NCBI GenBank assembly: GCA_038380795.1
Contig: CM076260.1
Coordinates: forward strand, 30,352,634-30,416,633
Length of the DNA: 64,000 nucleotides
Source: Pyrocephalus nanus
Lineage: Eukaryota; Chordata; Aves; Passeriformes; Tyrannidae
Reading direction: 5' to 3'
Shown: positions 41,701 through 53,354 of the stretch, one piece after another
How positions within the stretch are numbered: the stretch's first letter is position 1
Layout: each line of letters starts with the position of its first letter
Made by a program: the position numbers and the translations under genes
The notes under the pieces: generated by a model
Database searches by the model: none
What the model saw: only the letters and a program-made list of their open reading frames with translations
Told to the model about the DNA's origin: nothing

Positions 41701-44700
41701 TTTCTGCCTTGCATTTTGTTTTCCCTTCCTGTATGAACTACAAGCTGTGTCCCAGCACCCTTTCATCGGACAAATGTTATTTCTATACTACGTGTCAGTT
41801 CTCTTCTAAGGGTTGACTGGTAATAAACAATTCTTATATGGCTGTGTCTTTATGGAAAAATGTTACTCTTGAAGTGCAAACAGCTCTTCTGAGCTTCTTA
41901 TTTTCTTCTGTCTCATGTTCTCCTCCAGTCTAACAAAAAAAGCAAAGAGTGTGTGAGAAAGTAAGTGCTTGATATTTTATAAACTGTTTATGTAGAAAAT
42001 AATTTGCTGGAAACGTGTATTTGTTATTTTACTAATTGAATGTCACTGAAAGAGGCTTTAAGAGTTAAAGAATATGCCATGTAGACCTATTATCAGTTTC
42101 ACAGACATGTTCTGCTTTTATATAGTTCTTTGTGTATGTGTGAACAAGATAATTAATATGCTTTAATTTCTGTATGTTTATAAAGCACGCTTAGCACAAT
42201 CCCAGCAGTAAAAGCTCATTGCTATATATCATCTTTGATTGCCTCATTTTGGCTGACACAGTGGCTCTTTTCTCTTCATTGCAAGTATGTGAACAAAACT
42301 ATTAATCTTTATAAAGTAATTTCAGAATCCATAGCTGGTCTTTTTCTGACCAGATACCCTTGTTTTTCCTTAACATACTTGTGTCCTAGTTAGACACAGG
42401 TTTTCTTTCCTGACATGAAAAAATCATAACTATAAGGATAAATATATAAAAACACATGCTTTTTACTTTTCGGGGGGGGGGGGGGGTTCGGGGGATTTGT
42501 TTTGGGTTTTTTTTTCATGAAAGATGTCTAAGACCATCTTTTCTACAGCAGATATGATTTGTAAAAGCAGTTCCTCAAAGTTTTGAGGCCATTGTCAGGT
42601 TGTAAACAATGGCCTGATTTCCAGTTCTTGTTTACTTTTGTTTTGAGCATGGACATATTCCTGTCATTTGTTCTCAAAGTGCTACTTCAGCTTCATGCAA
42701 GTCACTAGGAGCTGTTGGATAAGTAAAATTACTTCCCTTTGAAATCTAAAACTGTTAAGAGTCTGAATCTGCAAGTTTGCTTTTCAGTGAAAAATACATT
42801 CAAAAGCTGAGGTTCTGTACTACGCTGGCTAAAATGTCATCAAATCATTAATACAACTTCACTGAAGTCTCCTTTTATTAGGATTGGTGCTTTTTGTTCC
42901 TTTGCTCTATATATGTCAGAAAAAAGTATTGTTTTTATTAATGTACTGATTGCATTATCAATTTTTGTTATTTTCGAAAAATATCTATTGAGAATGAAAG
43001 TGTTTTGCCAGATGAGTAGGTAAACTTATAGTTGTGAGATAGTTGTTTTTTTCAAAATTCTGATAAAATTTCTTCTCGATAAATAATCCCCGCTGAAAAG
43101 GTGAATATTCTTTCTAGCAGGTTTTGTTATTTATATTAGTATAAATGTTGTTTGTGGATTTGTTTTAATAAATAGAAATGGGAAGTACGTGATAGTTTAT
43201 ATTTGGATTTTAAACTTCAGGATCTAACACCACAAAATATAAACAGCATTCTCCTTTCTTTGAATATGTTTTGTGATAGTTGGAAGAAACGTTTAAAAGA
43301 CCATTACTGCAATATTCCATGTCTTTTTATAAACAGCATTATATTCAGTAGAGTATGGCACAATACACAGAATGGAAAATACAGGGGAGTATTGCAGAAT
43401 ATAAAGTCTAGAAACATTTGTATTTAAATGTCATATTTTTTACTACTGATCTCTGTCCACAGTCACTATGTAGTTTCAGCCTTAGAGATCAATCTGCTGC
43501 TGAGTTCATATGAAAGATGTGCACATATACAAAAAACAAATGTTCTTTGAACCATTTCTTCTTTTGTTTTTCCGTCTGTTTTGGGATTGTAAGCCAAGGG
43601 GCGCTTTGTCAAATATATGTAAATATATTTGTAAATACATTTTATTGTTGTTTAAAAGCGCTGCATGCAAAGTGAGAGGGATGCTGCAGAACTTGTAACT
43701 CAGCAGATCTCCAAGCATTTCAGGTTGTAAAAATCACTAACACATCAGAAAGGACCAGAAGAAAATGTTCCCCTTGGCTTTTCTTTTTATGGTTCTTTGA
43801 ATTGAGGTTGACCCTTACTATTGCAGCTGGTATAACCTTTTTCGTGTCTCACACAGTCAGTGTGCAAACCAACCACATGGTCACAGTCCTGCCAGGTTTC
43901 AGTCATAGCCGGCTCAAAGCTTTTTGGCTTTCTTTGGATGCATGAGCATACTTGATACCATGAATAATTTGCCCTTGAGTCATGCAATGACATTGAGTAT
44001 TATCACTCTTCTTAGGATTCCTTTCGTTGTGGATTTAGCAGTGGTGTATGCTTTGTTCTCTGGTGTGTTCTTTTGAAATGATCATGAATTTTCCATACCT
44101 CGTACCCAGGTGCTGCATGCGTGTAAAATTGCTTCTTTTCTGTTGGTGCTAACCAACTAGTTGCACTCAGGTATGATTCTGGGCAATGCTCATGTAAGGC
44201 ACCTTTCCCTATAGGCAGTACCTAGAGGGTCATGACAGCATTTCCTTCTGCCCTACAGCAGTCTTTAACACTGTCCTATTGGCTAAGTTGCCAAGCTCAT
44301 GTCCTTGCATATTCTTGTATTCTTATATTCTTGTCCCCTAGGCTTGACCAAAGGCATGCAATATGCACCTTGGCACCTTGCATAAAAGCCTTACTGCAGC
44401 AGCGCCTCTTGATGTTTCAGACTTCCTATACTGAAACGAGCAAAAAGTAATAGCTGACCCCAGGCACCACATGAAGCACAAATGAAAAGCCAGGCAAACG
44501 GTGATACCATGTGCAGTCATGGCTTTGCTAAGCAGGGGGCTGGGAGGGAGGAATGTTCTGTCATTGTACCCTCTGAATTGGATGCCTTAGAGATCTAAAG
44601 CTAGCCTTGAGGTATCTCTAGTAGGACATCTTATATCTCTAGATACTATCACTGACCCATTCTCAATAATATAATTCTGTTGTCAATAGTTCCTGGCTGC

Positions 44701-47700
44701 TATACTTTAAAGTAATTAGGAAGTACAGAAACTGGGGACACATCAATTGCGTTGTAATTGCAAGTGTAAGATAGTGCATATTTGCTATTTGCTCTGCTTG
44801 GTCTGTGAAGTTAATTTTGTCTAGGAAAACCAAAATAGGGGACCCGTTTCTTGTCAGACCAAAAAGGAATCACTATAGGCTACATTTGTAGTAAGTAGAG
44901 GGAAATAGCACATTGCACAAACTCATCAATGTAGCAGGAGTGCTACCACAAGCCTACTGATAAATTTTAAAATGCTTACAGGCTGTGTATATTTTGTAGC
45001 TGCAGGTTCCTATTTTTTGATCCTTTGACATCAATTATTAAATCTGCAAAAATCTTCATCACAATTGCTCTGTAATAGCTTTTTTCTGGCTTGTACCCGT
45101 TAAGCCAGGTGTTTCCATGTAATATATGCAGATCGATCTGCATTCCTGCAAGCAGAAAGCCTTGCACAACTGACATGGCAGACAGAAGCATACAGACCAT
45201 GTTGGAGTAAATTTTACCTCTGAATGGCATTCATTATAGAGACTGCTTATCTTCAGTCTGCACAATAAATACAGTGTAATTTACATAGTGCAGGCAAATA
45301 ATTGCAGCATATTTTAAAATTTAATTGTACATATCAAACTACTAAAAATTGGAAGCAGGACCAAGCATTCTCCAATAGATATACAGATGAGCAGAAAAAT
45401 CTCAGTATATCATAGCATAGATATTGACCTTGAATATTTTATGAACCTGTACTTTTCATATGAAGACAGCATTCCCAAGATATATGCAGAAATGTTAGAT
45501 TAAAAGTAATGCAAGATGAAAATGAAAGTTTAAAAAAATGTATTATCAATATCAGGAGAAACACTGGTAGTTGGTTGGATTCTGTATTTCATTATGCAGT
45601 CAAGGCAAGACTAAAAGTTGTACCCCAGAGTGAGTTCATGTTACTGAGGTGCCTACTGGGGTGCCTCCTCCTGCAGCCATTCTCAACTCAGAGGTGTGCT
45701 AAGCACCTTTTCTCCTCCCAGAACTAGATTTTACTGAGAAGTTTGCAGGAGTACACTAACACGATAAACTGGCTCTTTACTTTTTGTGATATAAGTGGAC
45801 AGAAAATATATGAGATGCGTAAAACTTCCGAAACCTGTGCAACATGTAGTTTGGTTCTTAGTCATGGGTGAAAGCAATTCCCCCTATGCCATAAAATCAT
45901 TGTAGTTTATCATTATGTTGGGTTAATTTTATGTTGTTTTTCTGACTGCACTGCAGCGTACTAAGACTGAGATTATAAAATTTAATATATAGGAGGACTC
46001 TAGTTTTCCCAGGAAACATTTTGGGTATTAATAGCAATTGTAAGAGGAGACACAAGGATGCTTTTTAATTTTCAATCTGAGGAAAAATGTTGATGCGAAA
46101 AGAAAATAAAGTGGAACCAATGCTGTAAAACAGAGCACTGACATGAAAAGTATTTGAAAAAAGACAATCTGTTCTTTGCAGCACAGGGAGAAAAGGTTTT
46201 GAACTTGCTTATGGCCACGCACAAGGATTCCTACTTCATGGTCTGTGCGTTTAAAATCTATGGAGCAAAGAAGTATGTTCAAGCAGCAATATTGATGTTA
46301 TCCATGACAATGTAACGTTACTCTTAAAAAAAAAATCCACTTGCTATTTTCAATCTCTACTGTGGCTCAAAGCCAAAATATTAGTTTGTGTAATTTAGTC
46401 AATGGATCTTTTTTATAGTGATTATTTTTATGTCATTGTTCATTATGTTGTCCCAACGGCCTGTCTCTAATTCCTAAGTTTCAGCACCCACCATGTTTTC
46501 CGGGTGGTCCAGAACAACAACTCTTTACCAATTTGTGCCATGCTGGTCTTGTAGCTAACTCTAGAAGCTCATAATTTCCCTTTCCTGAGCCCTGAATACT
46601 CACAAGCAACCTTATTCAGCTGAACACATTTCAGGATCTACCATATTAAATCATTCAGTTTATGCTGCCTGATCTGGCTGGCTGAAGAAAAGAAGACAGG
46701 GGTAAACCACGTAATCTCACACACTTTGTAGGAGCAGATGGAAACAGAGGCACTTTCAGACAGGTCTTGGCAAGACAGAGAGAGAGAGAAGAAACAATAC
46801 TGGTGGGCAAATGCATGCCTCAGAAAGTGTGAAACCTCCTTTGGAGTACAATGCTGTGTGTGGGTTATACTGTCTAGGCTGTCTTTTGATTAATTTTTGA
46901 TACTCAGCCTACCTTTGAATGTTGGTATGCTGAACACATTCTCTGTTTTCAAAGAGAAAGTGCAGGACAAAATGTAGCATTTGGTTTTCTACATATGGAG
47001 TCACTGAAGCTCCAGCGAATACCTTCCACACCTGCACTGTGTAAGAGTGGAGCCTGGCCTGCCTGGTGTACCTTGCTTACCCTCCTCTCCATCCCATTTA
47101 GCAGCACTGAATAATGTGTTTTAAGGTAACGAAGGACTGGGAATTTGGATGAGTTGCGGTGGTCCACAGGAAAACCTCAGAGCTGTTTGCCTCAGAGGGG
47201 AGTAAAGGATCTCTTCCTTTGTGGCAGTAGCTGATCTCTTCCACCCAGAGGCATTTGTTTTTCTGTTTCTGGGTGGCCATAGATAAACAACCCTCGTTCA
47301 GAAAGCTTAAGAGTGAAACCACAGTCTCTTTCACTGTGGTCATGTCCCCTCTGAGCCCAATATACAAACTCTTTCATTTTCACTTTGGCCATGTTTTCTA
47401 TTTCTCTGCTAGCTTCAAAGATGTTACTCTGGTACCTGCATGGTGTGATTTCTCCTTGCTCTCCACCAGCTCAGCAGACCCAAAGAGCAAGGGGCAGCTC
47501 TTCTCTATAGCATGTTTAAACACTGAGCAATGGGCACGCCATGTGGGTGCCACCAGAGACTGAGTTTTATGTGATGAAACATCAAGATCTTTCAGTTTCA
47601 AACATCAACAACATCCCAGTTAAAGAGGAAGGTGAAAACATTTAAGAGCAATTCAGTCTCCTCAGCAGATGGAGATGGAAGAAACATTCACTTTTTCAGA

Positions 47701-48189
47701 TATTCCCCAGAGCAGATGATGAAAAGGAAGTACAGACTTTGCAAAGAGCAAATGAAGGAGCATTGAAATGAAGAGGCAAACGAAGAAGAATGTTTTTACA
47801 TGTACTTACATGAAACTTTGTCAAATTTACTAATTTCTGAGAGAAAGTAATGGTACCCATTGAATTCTGAGTGCCCATTTTGAACTAACTGAAAAAGAAC
47901 AGGATACTGAGTTTGAAGACAACACATCTTATTACATCACATGGAGACTTTAATGAAAGTAATTTAGTTAAAGATTGTTCATAACAACTATTGTCATCTA
48001 GAAGTATAAATTCTGCCATGCAACAACAGAATTCACTGTAGATCAGCCATAATCTGAAAAGGACCTGTAAAAAACTGGAAGCTCTCTTGCTCAAGGGAAA
48101 TATGAAACCTTCCAGGTGGAAATCAAATTGCATTTTTAAGAATGTGGGATAGAAGCTTTTCCAAATGGAAATTCCCCAAGATTTACATT
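32753..48189. other. RIMS1 30-kb intron, long right part
   Basis: About 15.4 kb of AT-rich intron with no recognised exon or gene. It includes a G15 run at 42472-42486, a 15-bp palindrome (CAGTGAC-T-GTCACTG) at 38427-38441, and a zone at about 47100-47600 where several unrelated frames are open at once. Confidence 0.55.
42472..42486. repeat. Poly(G) tract, 15 bases, with further G runs
   Basis: Fifteen consecutive G are followed by ttc, G5 at 42490-42494 and GGG at 42502-42504, on the sense (RNA-like) strand. This composition can form a G-quadruplex. It is also a typical place for sequencing length errors. Confidence 0.9.
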
Positions 48190-48345
48190 ACTTTCTAGTG
48201 AGGGGTTGTGAAGTCTCCCTCACTAGAGATATTCAAGAACTGTCTGGATGCCACTGTGCCATGTGCTCTAGGAAGACCCTGCCTGAGCAGGGATGTAGGA
48301 CCAAATGACCCTCATGTGGTCCCATCCATCTTTAACTTGTCTTTG
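48190..48345 (+). mobile_element. CR1 LINE fragment, decayed
   Basis: The sequence ggggttgtgaagtctccctc, then actagagatattcaagaact, a ctggatgcca stretch, tgtgctctaggaagaccctg and a gagcagggatgtaggacca stretch follow the order of the CR1 3' region (sense). The tail is not recognisable, so the copy is old or truncated. Confidence 0.75.
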
Positions 48346-48921
48346 ATCTCCCAAACAAATTCTTCAAGAGTTATGTCTGCTTGGAAAGTACTGAGCTCAT
48401 AAGTTCTATAAAGTTCACTGTTTACTTTGAAGATGTTTTGTGGTGAAAAGTAAGATTTTGCCAGGTCAAAGCACATTATTATATTTTTGATGCTACGTAT
48501 CTTAGTATTTAACATTTTTCTGTGGAATGTGTGAAGGATTTTTTTCTGTCTTTTTTTTCTGTGAGAATTGTAACTTCTTTTGGAGTCACCCAGCCTGACT
48601 AACAAGGTGTGTAGAAGCACATTACTGGTTAGCAGACACTCTCAGAACTGTCTACATTCCAACTGTGCAAATGTTATTAACAAGACATCTAGTTTCTAAC
48701 AGTTTGCCATAATGAAGATTTTCAGGTTACAGCTCTTTTAAAGAGAAGCCATTTCCAGTTTGCAACCAAGGAAGAGAGATTGCTTTTTCAATCAGAATGG
48801 TCTTTTTATGTTATTAAATAGTGATGATCGAGTCAGATCACTGTTAGTGGGGGGAAACTGCAAGGAAAGGCTTTTCTCTAAGTTGTCATTCTAACTGTCA
48901 CTTCTTTTTCTCTGCTTTCAG
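48346..48921. other. End of the 30-kb RIMS1 intron
   Basis: AT-rich sequence leading to the pyrimidine tract and AG acceptor at 48921; nothing else seen. Confidence 0.6.
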
Positions 48922-49063
48922 AGGGTGGCAGCAAGAAGCTAAAGAGCACAATACAGAGAAGCACAGAAACAGGAATGGCAGCAGAGATGAGAAGTCGTAT
49001 GGTTCGACAGCCAAGTCGAGAATCCACTGACGGCAGCATAAATAGTTATAGCTCTGAGGGCAA
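48922..49063 (+). CDS. RIMS1: RIMS1 coding exon, conserved STIQRSTETG linker
   Basis: This is the second RIMS1 exon in the window, 30 kb from the previous one. It completes the Glu codon split by the intron, then encodes GGSKKLKSTIQRSTETGMAA, EMRSRMVRQPSRESTDGS and INSYSSEG, and ends with two bases (AA) of an Asn codon. The STIQRSTETG and RQPSRESTDGS blocks are shared by all RIM family members. The acceptor is a pyrimidine-rich tract (cttctttttctctgctttcag) ending at 48921. The donor is AA|gtaagt at 49064. Phases (1 in, 2 out) match both neighbours. The segment is polar and basic, is probably disordered, and contains an R-x-x-S motif at RQPS. The dipeptide SR in EMRSRMVRQ is worth noting: I remember other RIM1 and RIM2 sequences with NW or a shorter form here, and RIMS3 with SR. 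Confidence 0.93.
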
Positions 49064-49919
49064 GTAAGTGGCATTAAAAATATCAGTAATGTAGGAGACG
49101 TTTCTAATGAAGAAGTTTCTTTCCCAAGTTCTTGGGATGACCCGAGCTCTAGCTGAAGGGGATGGCTCTGTGTACAGGTTCTTCCTCTTGAAACATTTGA
49201 AAAATTGCACTATTTTCGGCACATAACATAAATTTCTTGGAAATTGGAATCAAGAGAGGACTTCTTAAGAACTCTTATTTTCCCTGTCATCCAGTGAGGC
49301 ATTTTGTTCATCAGAAGGTGACTAAATTCAGACTGCATTATTCGAAGCAAAACATAGGGGTACTTTTAAGTTATGTTTGGATTACCTCAGAGTTAAACTT
49401 CAGACATCATATGTGAATCCCTGTGATATGAAACTCTGTTCAGTAATACTATATACAAAGAAAGTTTAGTTTGGACTTGGTCCAATTCTCTTATTGAGAA
49501 TTGTAAATGCAAAGTCCAGCTGCCCCCTCAGGTAAGTCAGGCAGACAGCTGTGGGGAAGGGGGCAGCTGTTTTCATTCACTGCAAAACAACTCAGTGTGT
49601 AGGAAAGGAGAACAAAGGCAGTTCTGACATGAAAGAGTGCATGAATACTCCAGCCTCCTCACAGTTCTCACTGGGACTCTACCATATGTGCCAATGCACA
49701 GATATCAGTAGGGAATTCTTAGAAGATGACTCCTCACAAAAAGGGAAAATGGGGCTAAGCAAATGTACCCGATAGACCTGGAAACAAAATGAGAAATTTG
49801 GACTTCTTTGGTTGCATCTTTTTATATGCTTACTGTGTTACCACAATTGCTGCTGCACACTGTATGAGGCACAAAGACCCAAGGCTGATGTGGTGGTGGC
49901 AAACATCTGTGGAAAGGTG
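49064..49919. other. RIMS1 5.0-kb intron, first part
   Basis: Begins with the gtaagt donor. No recognisable gene or repeat. Confidence 0.55.
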
Positions 49920-50130
49920 CATCCGTCATTGACCATGCTAAGTTTTTTACAACACTGCAACAGGTTGCCCAGAGAAGTTCTGGTTCATCATTGGAAATAT
50001 TCACCACCAGGCTGGATGGGCTTTTGAGTCACCTGATCTAGTGAAAGATGTCCTTGAGCATTGCAGGTGAATCAAAACTAGATGATTTTTAAGGTCCCTT
50101 CCAATTCTAACCATTCTGTGATTCTGTGAT
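49920..50130 (+). mobile_element. CR1 LINE fragment with tail
   Basis: A decayed sense CR1 3' end: caacaggttgcccagagaag, later ggtcccttccaattctaacc, and the tail attctgtgattctgtgat ending at 50130. The left boundary is approximate. Confidence 0.85.
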
Positions 50131-50277
50131 AATGTTAAGAATTTTAAGAGCCACAGAAGTAAATCAGGCTACATCATGAATAATTCAAAACCAAATCAGG
50201 TAAGGATCAAGTGAAGAATGAGGGACCAGTTTTTGCCATTATGATTCCTTGATAGGGCATTACTTTTACCCTTTCAG

Positions 50278-50658
50278 CACTCAATCCTGCCATCTTCCTT
50301 TGTCTCTCTATGCTGGAGTGTCAATCTGTAAGACATCAGTCTCTCACCTTGGTGACAAAGGGCCCAAAAAACTGGACCCTGCTAAGGAGGAGCTGTGGGA
50401 GCCCGGTTTCCTGATTAGCAGTGGAGAGGAGAGGTGGGAGCCCAGCACTAAGGGTGAGGAAATTTTTAGGGGAACAGCTAAATCTTTTGTTCCACCTCCA
50501 TTGTGTGTAAACAGTTTCGGCAAGGGTAGGGCAGATTTGGCAAGGCCAAGGTCCGGATCTGGAGGTCACAGCAGGCATCTGGAGGACAGAAAGGTAGAGC
50601 CTTAAACTGTTGATTTCAGAATCAGCTTCTGAGTAAGGCAGTGAGGAGAGCAAGCCTG
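50278..50658 (+). other. Candidate cryptic or alternative RIMS1 exon (381 bp, in frame, with stop)
   Basis: A strong acceptor (tacttttaccctttcag, ending at 50277) and a strong donor (CCTG|gtaagtaa at 50659) bound a 381-bp stretch. The intron entered here is phase 2. Joining exon 48922-49063 to base 50278 keeps the incoming RIMS1 frame open for about 108 codons, until a TAA at 50603-50605. Part of the predicted peptide is GDKGPKKLDPAKEELWEPGF. The peptide resembles nothing I know, and a minus-strand frame is open over much of the same region, so composition may explain the length. If used, it would truncate RIM1 before C2B or cause nonsense-mediated decay. Two AATAAA words occur further on, near 51450-51510. 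No transcript evidence is available here. Confidence 0.3.
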
Positions 50659-51382
50659 GTAAGTAAACAGAATGCTTGCATTTTATTGGGAAATATTACA
50701 GGCTGGGTGTGCATAGTGGGACTTAGTTTGAAAATTATCCTTTAGAACTAGGCACATCTTCAAGCTCTCATAAGTTGATAGCTGCACTATCTGCATTTCA
50801 TGTCTTGTTTCTGCCTCCTCAACACCTGTGCCTGCTCCCCATCTCCTGCTGCACTAGCATCAGCTCTGCCTCTGATAATTCTCCTTACCTATCAGATCTC
50901 TCATGCAATAGCTACACGTTTGTCCTGCTTCTTTGATCCATTCTTTTGGCACCCTAATTTTTCACTATGTTTTGGTTTGATAGTTACCAGTTCTTCTGGT
51001 TGACTCCTGATTCTCAGTATACCTCAGCTTTATTTCATGACTCCAAACACACTTGTACTTGACCTTAGCCTTAGGAATTGTTCTCCCTGACCTCCACATC
51101 TCTATTCCAATCTCCTGCAAGACTAAAGAAACAGTGAGTTCAGTGAAGTGAGAACACCACCGATATCTAATGGTGACTCTGAAGGGAAGCCTGGAAGAAT
51201 GGGCCGAAGGAGGCAGAAAACAAAACTCAGGTGAAAAAGTTAAATATATCTCGCTGAAATGAGAGAAGAGAAACATTCCTTAAATAGCACATAATGCCAT
51301 AGGCAAAAGGGATGCCACAGGGCTCTGTTCAGTGGGGTACTGCACTTTCTGTCTTAGAAAACCTCTGTGAAGTCTTCTGTTT

Positions 51383-51400
51383 TTCTGTGATTCTGTGATT
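51383..51400 (+). repeat. CR1-tail-like octamer repeat, possible remnant
   Basis: ttctgtgattctgtgatt matches the CR1 3' tail repeat. The preceding sequence is not convincingly CR1, so this may be a very old 3' end or chance. Confidence 0.35.
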
Positions 51401-51990
51401 TCGCTGTGGATCAAATCCTCAGTTGCTTTCAAATTTGCATGAGTTCTATAGAATAAAGTTAGTTTACAGCAGCTCTGGGTTTAGATTACAGTGAAAGAAT
51501 AAAGTTAATTGGTAAGAAAGATGACCAAAGTTTCTACTGTTTAATTACTTCCCCCACATTGCATCACTGGCTTATTTGTGGAACATGAGTTGGCCACAAT
51601 CTCAGTGGAGGGGAAGCCACATAGCTTTGTTACATAATCAGGGTGCAGGCACTGTGCCACCTGATGCTAAAATCATTTCCCCCTGTCCCTCCTCTGGGCT
51701 TGTTTTTTAACATTAGAAGGCTCAGCTTCAACTTCAAATGTTACGTGTGGTGTGAACATTGAATCAGCTTTGACAGCACCTTGTATTCAGAATAGTGGAG
51801 CCGTTTGCAACATTTTGCAACATTTTTTCTCTCTTGTGAGATTCCCATCAAAATCAGCGAGATCTTGACTTTGTGTTTTGAGTAGTGTTTTGCTTGAAGT
51901 TCGCTCTTGACATTACTGTAGGCAGATACTGATAAAAATTAGGAAGTGCTTATGTTAAGTTGGCACAGGTTTCTTTTCCTTCCTTGTGTG

Positions 51991-52020
51991 TGTGACCCTG
52001 ACTTTACTTCCAGGGTCACA
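51991..52020. repeat. Inverted repeat, 10-bp stem with 10-base loop
   Basis: TGTGACCCTG at 51991-52000 and its exact reverse complement CAGGGTCACA at 52011-52020 flank actttacttc. The RNA could form a simple hairpin. Confidence 0.85.
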
Positions 52021-52489
52021 TCACATCATTTATTGACAGTAACATGCCTTATGCTGCATTTCCTAAGACCAATCAGCTACGTAGCTCAGCTATCCTTACA
52101 GTAGGTACCCCAGGTACTTGCTTGCACCTAAACTGGAGTTTAATGAACTAGAATTAATATACATTAAGATGCCTGTGTACTTCTCAACCTTCATTATTCT
52201 ACGTATAGCTGGACATGTGGTCTCAAGTGAATATTTCCAGTGTTAGTCAATGTGTGGCAAAATGTGACACATCTTGGGAAAAAAGCCAAAGAAATAAGCA
52301 AGAAACTTTTCATAGCAGAAGCAAGAGTGAAAGGATAATGACACTGGGGTGAGAAGCAGATTGTGTCTTGTCAGAAGGGCTGGGCTTGAAGCTGCATCTC
52401 AAGGTTAAGTGAGTTCTCTAAGTGGTGAGCTGATGGTTGAACTGGAGGCCTTGAGATTCTTTTCCTCCTCCATCTAAAGAAACCTTATT

Positions 52490-52504
52490 AAAAAAAAAAA
52501 AAAA
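52490..52504. repeat. Poly(A) tract, 15 bases
   Basis: A run of 15 A followed by gagaga, in the 5.0-kb RIMS1 intron. Confidence 0.9.
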
Positions 52505-52584
52505 GAGAGATTTTAAAACTAAACTTTTGGAAAAACAGAGTTTTCTAACGAAAAGCACTATGCCAAGGGAAGGGTATGAAAATG

Positions 52585-52828
52585 TGTCAGAGGAGGCTTA
52601 GATTGGACCTGAGGAAAAGGTTCTTCACGCAGAGGATGGTTGGACACTGGAACAGGCTCACCAGGGAAGTGGTCACAGCACCAACCCTGACAGAGTTCAA
52701 GAAGCATTTGAATAATAATCTTGAGTGCATGGTGTGACTTGTGGGGCCGTCTTGTTCAGGGCCAGGAGCTGGACTTTAATGATCCTTGTGGATCCCTTTC
52801 AACTCAGGATATTCTTTGATTCTATGAT
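52585..52828 (+). mobile_element. CR1 LINE fragment with tail
   Basis: Sense CR1 3' end: aggaggcttagattggacct, ggttcttcacgcagaggatg, gttggacactggaacaggct, and a tail of attctttgattctatgat ending at 52828. Confidence 0.95.
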
Positions 52829-52972
52829 GTTTTCTGGCCAACTTTTGTCACAGATAATCTATTCATTTATGCAGACATAGTAAAAGCAGTTAGTCTCCAA
52901 GAGAGAAATGGGCTTTTTCTAGACAACTTATGGGTTTGTAAAAAGCTTTCAGTGTGAAATGAACGGCAGGAG

Positions 52973-52996
52973 CACATCAGGCTGGAGCCTGATGTG
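52973..52996. repeat. Near-perfect palindrome, 11-bp arms with a GG centre
   Basis: CACATCAGGCT (52973-52983), GG, then AGCCTGATGTG (52986-52996): the arms are exact reverse complements. A tight cruciform or RNA hairpin is possible. Confidence 0.9.
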
Positions 52997-53208
52997 AAGA
53001 AATCAAAGCTTTTCGCACTACATGTTTTTATTAGGAATGTTTTTATTATTTATTGCAGTCTATTAGGGAATTTCCTTTGAAGGAGAAGCAGATAGAGAGT
53101 GGTGGATGGCCTGCTGGGTAATATGTTATCTAGACTTGGTTCAAAGTCTGTTCCTTTATTCCTCATAATTGTGATGAGGAAGTCAAAGATGAGTCTTCCC
53201 CCCAAGGA

Positions 53209-53255
53209 TCATTCTTTCTTTCTCTCTCTCTCTCTTTTTTTTTTTTTTTTTTTTT
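53209..53255. repeat. TTTC/TC repeat followed by poly(T), 21 T
   Basis: attctttctttc passes into about seven TC units and then 21 T (53235-53255). This is a composite pyrimidine microsatellite about 0.85 kb upstream of the exon at 54098. Confidence 0.9.
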
Positions 53256-53354
53256 GTTCATTCGTTTGTTTCTTGTGTTATTGTTTGAAGGCTCTATCTC
53301 TAATAAAAATAGAGTGGAGACTCTGGAATATAAGAAAGTAGCTTGGAAAGGCAT

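Larger units (their letters stand above)
50131..52584. other. RIMS1 5.0-kb intron, middle part
   Basis: Contains the candidate cryptic exon, a CR1-tail-like word at 51383-51400, a hairpin at 51991-52020 and an A15 run at 52490-52504. Otherwise ordinary intron. Confidence 0.55.
52829..53354. other. Intron between CR1 copies with a palindrome and a TC/T tract
   Basis: Contains the 24-bp palindrome at 52973-52996 and the TC-repeat and poly(T) tract at 53209-53255. No gene seen. Confidence 0.6.
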
